From Pseudomonas iranensis (GTDB lineage Bacteria > Pseudomonadota > Gammaproteobacteria > Pseudomonadales > Pseudomonadaceae): a stretch of DNA of 64,000 nt. Below the pieces are notes generated by a model that was given only the letters and a program-made list of their open reading frames with translations, had not been told where the DNA came from and made no database searches. Positions 53,633 to 63,670 of this stretch are shown here, piece after piece. A program made the position numbers and the translations under genes. The DNA lies in the NCBI RefSeq assembly GCF_014268585.2, contig NZ_CP077092.1, positions 62,001-126,000 on the forward strand, in the 5' to 3' direction. The stretch's first letter is position 1; each line of letters opens with the position of its first letter.

Positions 53633-54715
53633 TTACTCGGCGATCAGCGCTTGGACCTTGATGATCTGCGCTTGCAGCGTGGCCATGTCGGCGCAGCGCA
53701 GGTTGGCATGGCCGACCTTGCGCCCGGCCTTGAAAGCTTTGCCGTAGTGATGCAGATGGCAGTCTTCGATGGCGATGACTTTTTCCACCGGCGGCACTAC
53801 GCCGATGAAGTTGAGCATCGCGCTCTCGCCGACCTTGGCGGTCGAACCCAGCGGCAGGCCGGCCACGGCACGCAGGTGGTTTTCGAACTGGCTGCACTCG
53901 GCACCTTCGGTGGTCCAGTGCCCGGAGTTGTGCACGCGCGGGGCGATTTCGTTGGCTTTCAGGCCACCGTCGACTTCGAAGAACTCGAAAGCCATCACGC
54001 CGACGTAGTCGAGATGTTTGAGCACACGGCTGGAATAATCTTCGGCCAGCGCCTGCAACGGGTGATCGGTGCTGGCGACGGACAGCTTGAGGATGCCGCT
54101 GTCGTGGGTGTTGTGCACCAGTGGATAGAACTTCGTTTCACCATCGCGGGCACGCACGGCGATCAGCGACACTTCGCCGGTGAACGGCACGAAGCCTTCC
54201 AGCAGGCAGGCAACGCTGCCCAGTTCGGCGAAAGTACCGGCAACATCTTCCGGCTTGCGCAGGACTTTCTGGCCCTTGCCGTCGTAACCCAGGGTGCGGG
54301 TTTTCAGCACGGCCGGCAGACCGATGAAAGCGACGGCGGCTTCCAGATCGGCTTGCGACTGGATGTCGGCGAAGGCCGGGGTCGGAATGCCGAGGTCTTT
54401 GAACATGCTCTTTTCGAACCAGCGGTCACGAGCAATGCGCAGGGCTTCGGCGCTCGGGTAGACCGGCACGAATTGCGAAAGAAACGCCACGGTTTCGGCC
54501 GGGACGCTTTCGAATTCGAAGGTCACCAGATCGACTTCATCGGCCAGTTGGCGCAGATGATCCTGATCGCCGTAATCGGCCCGCAGGTGTTCGCCCAGCG
54601 CGGCCGCACAGGCGTCCGGCGCAGGGTCGAGAAAAGCGAAGTTCATGCCCAGCGGAGTCCCCGCCAGGGCCAACATGCGACCCAACTGGCCGCCACCGAT
54701 TACACCGATCTTCAT
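53633..54715 (-). CDS. purK: N5-carboxyaminoimidazole ribonucleotide synthase PurK
   Basis: A 360-residue ATP-grasp enzyme that makes N5-CAIR from AIR, bicarbonate and ATP in purine synthesis. N-terminal MKIGVIGGGQLGRMLALAG, central TRTLGYDGKGQ and VMAFEFFEVDGGLKANEIAPRVHNSGH mark the family. Start at ATG 54715. The product is passed to PurE, encoded 10 bases upstream. Confidence 0.96.
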   Translation of the reverse strand: MKIGVIGGGQLGRMLALAGTPLGMNFAFLDPAPDACAAALGEHLRADYGDQDHLRQLADEVDLVTFEFESVPAETVAFLSQFVPVYPSAEALRIARDRWFEKSMFKDLGIPTPAFADIQSQADLEAAVAFIGLPAVLKTRTLGYDGKGQKVLRKPEDVAGTFAELGSVACLLEGFVPFTGEVSLIAVRARDGETKFYPLVHNTHDSGILKLSVASTDHPLQALAEDYSSRVLKHLDYVGVMAFEFFEVDGGLKANEIAPRVHNSGHWTTEGAECSQFENHLRAVAGLPLGSTAKVGESAMLNFIGVVPPVEKVIAIEDCHLHHYGKAFKAGRKVGHANLRCADMATLQAQIIKVQALIAE

Positions 54716-54725
54716 CTCAACAACC

Positions 54726-55217
54726 TCAGGCAATACGTGGGTCTGGATTGTCCAGGACGCTGTCTGTCTGCTCGGCACGGAAGGTTTTCAGTACCGCGTG
54801 AAATTGCGGGTGCTTGGCGCCGAGGATGCTCGCCGAGAGCAGAGCGGCATTGATTGCGCCGGCCTTGCCGATGGCCAGGGTGGCGACCGGAATGCCGGCC
54901 GGCATCTGCACGATCGACAGCAGCGAATCGACGCCCGAGAGCATGGCCGACTGCACCGGCACGCCCAGCACCGGCAGGTGGGTCTTGGCCGCACACATGC
55001 CTGGCAAGTGGGCTGCGCCACCGGCACCGGCGATGATCACCTCGATGCCGCGGCTTTCAGCCTCTTCGGCGTACTGGAACAGCAGATCCGGGGTGCGGTG
55101 GGCGGAAACCACCTTGACCTCGTACGGGATGCCGAGCTTTTCCAGCATATCGGCGGTGTGGCTAAGGGTGGACCAATCGGACTTGGAGCCCATGATCACG
55201 CCAACCAGTGCACTCAT
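54726..55217 (-). CDS. purE: N5-carboxyaminoimidazole ribonucleotide mutase PurE
   Basis: A 163-residue class I PurE that converts N5-CAIR to [14 protein letters not shown] at the N terminus, VVSAHRTPD and [12 protein letters not shown] form the active site. Start at ATG 55217. The operon order purE-purK is conserved. The upstream leader has two terminator-like hairpins. Confidence 0.96.
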   Translation of the reverse strand: MSALVGVIMGSKSDWSTLSHTADMLEKLGIPYEVKVVSAHRTPDLLFQYAEEAESRGIEVIIAGAGGAAHLPGMCAAKTHLPVLGVPVQSAMLSGVDSLLSIVQMPAGIPVATLAIGKAGAINAALLSASILGAKHPQFHAVLKTFRAEQTDSVLDNPDPRIA

Positions 55218-55266
55218 CGTCGCGCCTCTTCTCTCTGGAGCGCCCGCAGGCGCGTCATAAAACAAC

Positions 55267-55289
55267 AAGCCACGCAGGTTGCGTGGCTT
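55267..55289 (-). terminator. terminator-like hairpin in the purE leader (proximal)
   Basis: AAGCCACGC-AACCT-GCGTGGCTT on the minus strand, nine perfect pairs, followed by TTGTTGTTTTAT. It lies 50 bases before the purE start. It could end transcription from the right (LysR gene) or attenuate purE. Confidence 0.7.
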
Positions 55290-55304
55290 GATTGTACGAA
55301 AAAT

Positions 55305-55321
55305 GGCCGGACGTGCCGGCC
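55305..55321 (-). terminator. terminator-like hairpin in the purE leader (distal)
   Basis: GGCCGG-CACGT-CCGGCC on the minus strand followed by ATTTTT. The first arm overlaps an alternative stem GGCC-TTC-GGCC (about 55316-55330), so two pairings compete. Confidence 0.55.
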
Positions 55322-55332
55322 GAAGGCCGCGC

Positions 55333-55338
55333 AGTATA
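55333..55338 (-). promoter_or_regulatory. candidate -10 box of purE
   Basis: TATACT on the minus strand is a good -10 box. No matching -35 at 16-18 bases stands out; a TTGACA lies too far upstream, about 39 bases away. Confidence 0.5.
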
Positions 55339-55447
55339 CCGCAAAGAAAGCAATAAACAGCCCCCGAAACGACCATCTGTCAAATGAGCGAAACGCCCGG
55401 TTTTATTGACCTTGAGGTCAGCGAAAGAACACCGCAAAAATCCCCCT

Positions 55448-55534
55448 GTGGGAGCGAGCCTGCTCGCGAAAGCGTTGCGTCAGACGATACCTCAGCGCCT
55501 GAAACTCCGCATTCGCGAGCAGGCTCGCTCCCAC
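55448..55534. repeat. REP-like inverted pair, family B
   Basis: GTGGGAGCGAGCCTGCTCGCGAA and TTCGCGAGCAGGCTCGCTCCCAC flank about 40 bases, between the LysR stop and the purE leader. Confidence 0.92.
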
Positions 55535-55552
55535 ACTCGATCTTCATCAGCT

Positions 55553-56461
55553 TCAAGCGCTTTGTGCGGCACCGCCTTCAAGCTTGCGCCACAGCAACCG
55601 CACGTTGGCCTTGCGCACCAGGGCGCAGCGGTACAGACGAATCTCCAGCGGCACATGCCATTGCGGGCCGCCGCACACCACCAGTTCACCGCGGGCCAGC
55701 TCTGCGCGCACGCTCAGTTGCGGCACCCAGGCAATGCCGAGGCCTTCCAGCGCCATGCTTTTCAGGCTGTCGGCCATCGCGGTTTCGTAGATCGTGGTGA
55801 AGCGCAACTGGCGCTGGCGCAACAATCCATTCACCGAACGGCCGAGAAACGCCCCGGCGCTGTACGCCAGCAACGGCACGCTGGCCTCGCCTTCCAGATC
55901 GAACAGCGGTTTGCCATCCAGATCCGCCGCGCACACCGGCAGCATTTCGGTCTGGCCCAAGTGCAGCGACGGGAAGATTTCCGGGTCCATCTGCATCGCC
56001 GAATCCGGGTCGTAGAACGCCAGCATCAGATCGCAGCCACCTTCACGCAAAGCGTGCACGGCGTCGCCAACGTTGGTCGCCACCAGCCGCGTGGCGATGT
56101 TCAGTCCTTCGTTACGCAACTGGGCGATCCAGCGCGGAAAAAAGCCCAGCGCCAGCGAGTGTGCCGCCGCCACCTGCATCACCTCGCCCTGCCCGCCTTC
56201 CAGATGATGCAGATGGCGCAGCACTTCGCCGAGCTGTTCGACCACGGTGCGCGCGGTCACCAGAAACAACTGCCCCGCCGCTGTCAGTTCGACCGGCGTG
56301 CGCGAGCGATTGACCAAGGTCAGCCCCAGCGCCGCTTCGAGGCTGCGGATCCGCCGACTGAACGCCGGCTGGGTCACGAAGCGCCGTTCGGCCGCCTGCG
56401 AGAAGCTGCGAGTGGCGGCCAGGGCACTGAAGTCCTCGAGCCATTTGCTTTCCAGATTCAT
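55553..56461 (-). CDS. LysR-family transcriptional regulator
   Basis: A 302-residue regulator. The N-terminal winged helix (WLEDFSALAATRSFSQAAERR, VTQPAFSRRIRSLE) is followed by a periplasmic-binding-like effector domain (about 95-295). Start at ATG 56461 (MNLESKWLEDF); an earlier in-frame start at 56485 is less likely. It is divergent from aspA with 180 bases between, so control of aspA is likely; the same pair occurs in P. aeruginosa (PA5428-PA5429). The effector is unknown. Confidence 0.93.
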   Translation of the reverse strand: MNLESKWLEDFSALAATRSFSQAAERRFVTQPAFSRRIRSLEAALGLTLVNRSRTPVELTAAGQLFLVTARTVVEQLGEVLRHLHHLEGGQGEVMQVAAAHSLALGFFPRWIAQLRNEGLNIATRLVATNVGDAVHALREGGCDLMLAFYDPDSAMQMDPEIFPSLHLGQTEMLPVCAADLDGKPLFDLEGEASVPLLAYSAGAFLGRSVNGLLRQRQLRFTTIYETAMADSLKSMALEGLGIAWVPQLSVRAELARGELVVCGGPQWHVPLEIRLYRCALVRKANVRLLWRKLEGGAAQSA

Positions 56462-56641
56462 CACGTCCTCCCGGACACGCACCAAAACAGGTCACACGTC
56501 TGCCGCACAGACGGCGTCACATGGGCATTATGCCGAATGTGCATAGGGCAGTGCTGAACAGCATTGGCCCAAAAATCCCCACAAGCCTAGCATTCGCAGC
56601 GTTCCGGCACAGACCGGGTCCTTATCGAGATGATTTCTATC

Positions 56642-58066
<1,425 letters not shown>

Positions 58067-58126
58067 GCCGACGCGAACTTGTAGCACCGCTCACCAGGTC
58101 GAGGGACTAGACACCTCTCACCTTTT

Positions 58127-58163
58127 GAGGGCTTGGGGATTTTGTCCCCGAGCCCTTTTTTTT
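58127..58163 (+). terminator. rho-independent terminator of aspA
   Basis: GAGGGCTTGGGGA-TTTTG-TCCCCGAGCCCT followed by eight T residues. A long stem with one mismatch. Confidence 0.95.
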
Positions 58164-58221
58164 AACTGTTTGATCCTGAAACCCGAACGTAGAGGACTGA
58201 ACAATATGCACGTGAGCCCTT

Positions 58222-58351
58222 GTGGCGAGGGGATTTATCCCCGCTGGGCTGCGAAGCGGCCCCGATACCAACAATAAGGATGTACCAGAAACACCGCGTG
58301 CAATGGTTTACGACTGCTTCGCAGCCGAACGGGGATAAATCCCCTCGCCAC
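58222..58351. repeat. REP-like inverted pair, family A
   Basis: TGTGGCGAGGGGATTTATCC and its reverse complement CGGGGATAAATCCCCTCGCCACA, with GCTGCGAAGCGGC / GCTTCGCAGCC inside. Confidence 0.92.
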
Positions 58352-58624
58352 AAACGCCAAGTGTTTCAAAGCTTCGTTTCGTCGCTTGCACCACTACCGT
58401 GCAGACGGGCGCGCCACTGATCGGTATAGTGCCGCCCCTCTTCGCGTGAGCGGTTGTCGGTAACGAGGCCATAACCCATGCGAAACCCGAACTAATAACA
58501 AAACCCGCGATATGGATCCGGGACGAAACCTTCGCCTCACCCGTCGTGCCGCGTGCATGCCGGTGTAACACGATGTTTCTCCGATCCAGCATTTGCACCC
58601 ACAAAAAACAGCGAGGATAAATCC

Positions 58625-60073
58625 ATGCTCGAAGTCATCAACGACTTCCTCTCAGGGAAAGTACTGATCGTGCTCATTGTCGGGCTCGGTAGCTACTTCA
58701 CGATTCGCTCGCGTTTCGTTCAACTGCGTCATTTCTTCCACATGTTCGCGGTGTTCCGCGACAGCCTCAAAGGCAGCGCCGGGCAACTCAGCTCGTTCCA
58801 GGCCTTGATGCTCAGCCTCGCCGGCCGCGTCGGTGCAGGCAACATTGCCGGTGTCGGCATCGCCGTGACCCTCGGTGGTCCGGGTGCGGTGTTCTGGATG
58901 TGGGTGACCGCACTGGTCGGTATGTCCAGCAGCTTCTTCGAGTGCACCCTGGCCCAGGTCTACAAGCGCGCCGATGGCGACGGCCTGTACCGTGGTGGCC
59001 CGGCGTATTACATCCAGCACGGGCTCAAGCTCAAGGGCATGGCGATAGTCTTCTCCGTTCTGCTGCTGGTCACCTACGGCTTCGCCTTCATCGGCCTGCA
59101 GTCCTACACCGTGACCCACTCGCTGCAGAACGCCTTTGACTTCAACCCACAACACACCGGGATCGTCCTGGCGGTGCTGCTGGCCATCACCTTTATCGGC
59201 GGGATCAAGCGCATCGCTTCGGTCTCCGACCTGCTGGTACCGATCAAGACCCTGGCCTACATCGGCGTGACCCTGTACGTGATCGGCACCCAGATCGAAC
59301 ACGTACCGGCCATGCTGGAAACCATCTTCAAGAGCGCCTTCGGCCTCGACCCGGCCTTTGCCGGTCTGCTCGGCAGCGCCATTGTCATGGGCGTGAAGCG
59401 TGGCGTGTTCGCCAACGAAGCGGGCCTGGGCAGTGCGCCGAACGTCGCCGCTGTGGCCGCCGTCAAGCACCCGGGCGCGCAGGGCGTGGTCCAGGCTTTC
59501 AGCGTGTTCCTCGACACCTTCGTGATCTGCACCTGCACCGCGCTGCTGATCCTGCTGTCGGGCTTCTACACCCCGGGCTTCGAAGGTGACGGCATCGTCC
59601 TGACCCAGAACTCGCTGGCTGCCGTGGTCGGTGACTGGGGTCGCATGTTCGTCAGCGTCGCGCTGTCGCTGTTCGTCTTCACCTGCATCCTCTACAACTA
59701 CTACCTGGGCGAGAACAGCTTGCAGTTCCTCAGCCGTAACCGCGCCCTGCTGATGCTGTTCCGCGGCCTGGTGCTGGCGCTGGTGGTGTGGGGTTCGATG
59801 CAGGACCTGACGACAGTGTTCGCCTTCGCCGACATCACCATGACCTGTCTGGCCTTCGTCAACCTGGTGGCCCTGGCCATGCTGTTCAAGGTCGGCCTGC
59901 GGGTGATGCGCGACTACGATGAGCAGCGTCGCGCCGGCGTCAAACAGCCAGTGTTCGACTCGAGCAAATTCGCCGACCTGGATCTGGATCGCAACGCCTG
60001 GCCGGTGAACCCGCCAGCAGCGGCGGGCCAGACTGAAACTGCGCCGCAAGGCGTACCTGCAGCGCAACGCTGA
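58625..60073 (+). CDS. alanine/glycine:sodium symporter (AGCS family)
   Basis: A 482-residue transporter with about 10-11 membrane helices. The AGCS hallmarks are AGRVGAGNIAGVGIAV near the N terminus, GGPAYYIQHGL and GVKRGVFANEAGLGSAPN. It imports alanine or glycine with sodium. Start at ATG 58625 with GAGGA upstream; an earlier in-frame ATG at 58553 is not supported. The C-terminal tail (after about 445) is hydrophilic. Confidence 0.94.
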   Translation: MLEVINDFLSGKVLIVLIVGLGSYFTIRSRFVQLRHFFHMFAVFRDSLKGSAGQLSSFQALMLSLAGRVGAGNIAGVGIAVTLGGPGAVFWMWVTALVGMSSSFFECTLAQVYKRADGDGLYRGGPAYYIQHGLKLKGMAIVFSVLLLVTYGFAFIGLQSYTVTHSLQNAFDFNPQHTGIVLAVLLAITFIGGIKRIASVSDLLVPIKTLAYIGVTLYVIGTQIEHVPAMLETIFKSAFGLDPAFAGLLGSAIVMGVKRGVFANEAGLGSAPNVAAVAAVKHPGAQGVVQAFSVFLDTFVICTCTALLILLSGFYTPGFEGDGIVLTQNSLAAVVGDWGRMFVSVALSLFVFTCILYNYYLGENSLQFLSRNRALLMLFRGLVLALVVWGSMQDLTTVFAFADITMTCLAFVNLVALAMLFKVGLRVMRDYDEQRRAGVKQPVFDSSKFADLDLDRNAWPVNPPAAAGQTETAPQGVPAAQR

Positions 60074-60129
60074 CAGGTGAATGACGGGCGCATCCCCTGC
60101 GCCCGTCAGTTATTGTGATGCAATAACCT

Positions 60130-60217
60130 GTAGGAGTGAGCCTGCTCGCGATGGCGGACTTTCAACCAACATCAGTGTTGAATGACACACCGCTTTCGCG
60201 AGCAGGCTCGCTCCCAC
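60130..60217. repeat. REP-like inverted pair, family B
   Basis: GTAGGAGTGAGCCTGCTCGCGA and TTTCGCGAGCAGGCTCGCTCCCAC between the symporter and asparaginase genes. The left arm has the same GTAGGAGTGAG variant as the copy in the pst operon. Confidence 0.92.
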
Positions 60218-60244
60218 AGGACCCTCATCGTTTCGGAGAATCCT

Positions 60245-61249
60245 ATGAGCTCGTCGACCTATCCCGCCGCTCAACACGTCATGGTGCTCTACACCGGTGG
60301 CACCATCGGCATGCAGGCCAGCGCCAACGGGCTGGCCCCGGCGTCCGGTTTCGAAGCGCGGATGCGCGACTACTTGCACAGCCAGCCTGAGCTGGTAGTG
60401 CCGCAGTGGCAGTTTCGGGAAATGTCGCCGCTGATCGACAGCGCCAACATGACCCCGGCCTACTGGCAGCAACTGCGCGAAGCGGTGGTCGATGCCGTGG
60501 ACGTGCAAGGCTGCGACAGCGTGCTGATTCTGCACGGCACCGACACGCTGGCGTACAGCGCGGCGGCGATGAGTTTTCAGTTGCTCGGCCTGCATGCCCG
60601 CGTGTGTTTCACCGGCTCGATGTTGCCGGCGGGCGTGACCGACAGCGATGCCTGGGAAAACCTCGGCGGCGCGCTGGTCGCCCTCGGCCAGGGCCTGGCG
60701 CCGGGCGTGCATTTGTACTTCCACGGTGAACTGCTGGCGCCGACCCGCTGCGCGAAAGTGCGCAGCTTCGGCCGCCATCCGTTCAAACGCCTGGAGCGTC
60801 AGGGCGGTGGTGTGAAGGCGCCGTCGATCCCAGTCGCGCTGAACTACAACCAGCCGAAGCAACTGGCGAAAGTCGCGGTGTTGCCGCTGTTTCCCGGGAT
60901 CAGTGCCGAGGTTCTCGACGGTCTGCTCGACAGCGGCATTCAAGGTCTGGTGCTGGAATGCTACGGCAGCGGGACCGGGCCGAGCGACAATCCAGAGTTC
61001 CTCGCCAGCCTTGGCCGCGCACGGGATAACGGCGTGGTGGTGGTTGCAGTGACGCAATGCCATGAAGGTGGGGTCGAGCTGGATGTCTACGAGGCTGGCA
61101 GCCGCTTGCGAGGTGTTGGCGTGCTGTCCGGTGGCGGCATGACGCGCGAGGCGGCGTTCGGCAAGTTGCATGGGTTGCTGGGGGCCGGGCTGGAAACGGC
61201 TGAAGTGCGTCGATTGATCGAACTGGATTTGTGTGGTGAGTTGATCTGA
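60245..61249 (+). CDS. ansA: L-asparaginase, type I-like (cytoplasmic)
   Basis: A 334-residue enzyme that hydrolyses asparagine to aspartate and ammonia, feeding the aspartase encoded upstream. The active-site threonines lie in VLYTGGTIGM (15-24) and HGTDTLAYSAAAM (about 98-110). There is no signal peptide, which points to the cytoplasmic class. Start at ATG 60245 with GGAG upstream. Confidence 0.93.
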   Translation: MSSSTYPAAQHVMVLYTGGTIGMQASANGLAPASGFEARMRDYLHSQPELVVPQWQFREMSPLIDSANMTPAYWQQLREAVVDAVDVQGCDSVLILHGTDTLAYSAAAMSFQLLGLHARVCFTGSMLPAGVTDSDAWENLGGALVALGQGLAPGVHLYFHGELLAPTRCAKVRSFGRHPFKRLERQGGGVKAPSIPVALNYNQPKQLAKVAVLPLFPGISAEVLDGLLDSGIQGLVLECYGSGTGPSDNPEFLASLGRARDNGVVVVAVTQCHEGGVELDVYEAGSRLRGVGVLSGGGMTREAAFGKLHGLLGAGLETAEVRRLIELDLCGELI

Positions 61250-61264
61250 GCACGGCGCTGGATT

Positions 61265-61442
61265 GCCCCTCACCCTAACCCTCTCCCAGAGGAAGAGGGA
61301 ACTGATCGTAGTGTCTTGCGCTATACACCGACCTGATAACAGTGTCGATTATGGATTCGGCGGCGGTGTCTCACGTCGGTGTATTTCTGCAATATCCCCC
61401 GTTCGGCCCCCTCTCCCTCTGGGAGAGGGCTGGGGTGAGGGC
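61265..61442. repeat. inverted repeat family E
   Basis: CCCCTCACCCTAACCCTCTCCC on the left and CCCTCTGGGAGAGGGCTGGG followed by GTGAGGG on the right, about 110 bases apart. It is seen once in the window. It lies in the gap before the AraC-family gene. Confidence 0.85.
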
Positions 61443-61493
61443 CTGCGGCATGCAACTTGCTGCGTTCCAGCCACCTCCAGGCTGGAAGATCCC

Positions 61494-62489
61494 ATGCTCC
61501 ACTCCCACCTCACCACCCTCAACGCGGTCTCGCTGATCCTCAACACGTTCAAGGCCGAAGGCCTGTCGAGTGAGGCGCTGCTGGCTGGCAGCGGCATCGT
61601 GGCGGCGGATCTGCAGCGTGCCGATACGCGCATCACCACCCATCAAGAGATGCAGGTCTGCACCAACGCGGTTGCGCTCAAGCGTGACATCGGTCTCGAA
61701 TTGGGCCGGCGCATGCACGTGTCCTGTTACGGCATGCTCGGTTACGCCCTGCTGACCTGTGCCACCTTCGGTGACGCTTTGCGGCTGGCGATCCGTTATC
61801 CGGCGCTGTTGGGCACGTTGTTCGAACTGAGCCTGGAAGACGATGGCGAGCAGGTCTGGTTCGTCGCTGCTGATTACCGTGAAAGCCCGGCGATGGCGGT
61901 GTTCAACGCCGAATTCTGTCTGGTGTCCCTGAAAGTCATCTGCGACGACTTGCTCGGCCATCCGCTGCCGCTACGCGCCACGCGCTTTGAACATGCAGCG
62001 CCGGACTATCGCGCCAGCTACGCCGAACCCTTCGACTCGCCGCTGCACTTTTCGGCCAAGGACAACGCCTTCGCCTTCGACCGCCACTGGCTCGAGCAGC
62101 CGCTGCCGCTGGCCGACGCGATCACCCATCAGGCCATGGCCGAGCGCTGCCGCAAACAGAATCTGGAGTTCACCGGACGCCAAGCCTGGCTGGGGCGGAT
62201 TCGTCAGTTGCTCAGCGCACAATTGAATGCCGCGCCGGGACTGGAAGGTCTGGCACAGCAGATGAAGTGCTCACCGCGCACCCTGCGCCGGCATTTGAAA
62301 GACATGGGCAGCAGCTATCAGGAACTGCTCGATGAACTGCGCTTCGAACGGGCCAAGCAGATGTTGTGTGAGGATCAGCTGCCGATCTATCGGATCGCCG
62401 AGACGCTGGGCTTCAGCGAGACCGCGAGTTTCCGCCATGCGTTTGTGCGCTGGAGTGGCGTGGCGCCGAGTCAGTTCAGACCGCATTGA
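61494..62489 (+). CDS. AraC-family transcriptional regulator
   Basis: A 331-residue regulator with the N-terminal arabinose-binding-like domain of the OruR/ArgR-like group (about 15-200) and a C-terminal double helix-turn-helix (MKCSPRTLRRHLKDMGSSY, IAETLGFSETASFRHAFVRW). Start at ATG 61494 with GGAAGA upstream; the upstream extension of the frame is repeat. It probably controls the polyamine genes immediately downstream, by analogy with similar pairs in other pseudomonads. Confidence 0.92.
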   Translation: MLHSHLTTLNAVSLILNTFKAEGLSSEALLAGSGIVAADLQRADTRITTHQEMQVCTNAVALKRDIGLELGRRMHVSCYGMLGYALLTCATFGDALRLAIRYPALLGTLFELSLEDDGEQVWFVAADYRESPAMAVFNAEFCLVSLKVICDDLLGHPLPLRATRFEHAAPDYRASYAEPFDSPLHFSAKDNAFAFDRHWLEQPLPLADAITHQAMAERCRKQNLEFTGRQAWLGRIRQLLSAQLNAAPGLEGLAQQMKCSPRTLRRHLKDMGSSYQELLDELRFERAKQMLCEDQLPIYRIAETLGFSETASFRHAFVRWSGVAPSQFRPH

Positions 62490-62644
62490 TGGCTGCTCCA
62501 GGCATGAGCCTGCATGAACAAGGGGCGAATTGCGGTCAGAGGTTTTGGCCATATCGATCCCCTTTTGGCCGCTCTCGACGTTCTCCGTTTCAAGTTGCGC
62601 CGCAACACTGGACGTCACCGAATCAGCCTTGCGGAGAACAACAA

Positions 62645-63670
62645 ATGCTGACGATCTACTCAGACGATCACCACTTGCATCATGGCCGCTGCGAACTCAT
62701 CGATGGCCAGCTCAAACCGTGCTTCGAGATGCCGTCGCGTGCCGACCATGTGCTGCAACGCGTGCAGAAGCAAAACCTCGGTGCGGTCGAAGCGCCGAAG
62801 GATTTCGGCCTGGAGCCGATCGCGCGCATTCACAGCCGTGACTATCTGGAATTTTTCAAAGGTGCATGGCAACGCTGGAGCGAGTTCAACACTGACGGCG
62901 ACTTGCTGCCCTACACCTGGCCGGCGCGCACGCTGCGTGCGATCAAACCGACCAGCCTGCACGGCCAGCTCGGTTATTACAGCTTCGACGGCGGCGCGCC
63001 GATTACCGCCGGCACCTGGCAAGCGGCCTACAGCGCGGCGCAAGTGGCGCTTACCGCGCAGGCTGAAATCCAGCGTGGCGCACGCGCGGCCTTCGCCCTG
63101 TGCCGTCCGCCGGGACATCACGCCGCCAGCGACTTGATGGGCGGTTATTGCTACCTCAACAACGCCGCCATCGCCGCTCAGGCCTTTCTCGATCAGGGCC
63201 ACAAGAAAGTCGCGATTCTTGACGTCGACTACCACCATGGCAACGGCACCCAGTCGATTTTCTACGAACGCAGCGACGTCCTGTTCACTTCGATCCACGG
63301 CCACCCGGAAGCGGAGTTTCCGTTCTTCCTCGGCTACGACGACGAGCGCGGCGAAGGCGCCGGTGAAGGTTTCAATTTCAACTATCCGCTGCCGGCCGGT
63401 TCCGGCTGGGATGTGTGGAGCGCGGCGCTGGATCAGGCCTGCGACGAGATCGATCGCTATGGCGCCGACATCATCGTTGTCTCTCTCGGGGTCGACACGT
63501 TCAAGGACGACCCGATCTCGCAGTTCAAACTCGACAGCCCGGATTACCTGGCCATGGGCAAGCGCATCGCCGCCCTCGGCAAGCCGACCCTGTTCGTCAT
63601 GGAAGGTGGCTACGCGGTGGAAGAAATCGGCATCAACGCAGTGAACGTGCTGGAAGGTTTCGAACAATGA
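62645..63670 (+). CDS. acetylpolyamine amidohydrolase / histone deacetylase family
   Basis: A 341-residue zinc hydrolase. The fold signature CRPPGHHAASDLMGGYCYLNN has His158-His159 (one catalytic), and VDYHHGNGTQ holds zinc ligands Asp195 and His197; HDAC-like GVDTFKDDP and EGGYAVEE follow. The bacterial class deacetylates acetylated polyamines such as acetylcadaverine or acetylputrescine. Start at ATG 62645 with GGAGA upstream. Its stop overlaps the start of the polyamine-binding protein (ATGA), tying it to polyamine uptake. Confidence 0.92.
   Translation: MLTIYSDDHHLHHGRCELIDGQLKPCFEMPSRADHVLQRVQKQNLGAVEAPKDFGLEPIARIHSRDYLEFFKGAWQRWSEFNTDGDLLPYTWPARTLRAIKPTSLHGQLGYYSFDGGAPITAGTWQAAYSAAQVALTAQAEIQRGARAAFALCRPPGHHAASDLMGGYCYLNNAAIAAQAFLDQGHKKVAILDVDYHHGNGTQSIFYERSDVLFTSIHGHPEAEFPFFLGYDDERGEGAGEGFNFNYPLPAGSGWDVWSAALDQACDEIDRYGADIIVVSLGVDTFKDDPISQFKLDSPDYLAMGKRIAALGKPTLFVMEGGYAVEEIGINAVNVLEGFEQ

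Larger units (their letters stand above)
58067..58624. other. 558-base gap between aspA and the symporter
   Basis: Holds the aspA terminator (58127-58163), a family A repeat (58222-58351) and about 270 bases before the symporter start that should contain its promoter. No gene or recognised riboswitch was found. Confidence 0.6.

Noticed and set aside
58308..58604. 98-codon minus-strand frame between aspA and the symporter
   Set aside because: Runs through a REP-like repeat and has no domain or ribosome-binding site.
61263..61493. 77-codon N-terminal extension of the AraC-family regulator
   Set aside because: It is encoded by an inverted repeat, and the family begins at the ATG at 61494.
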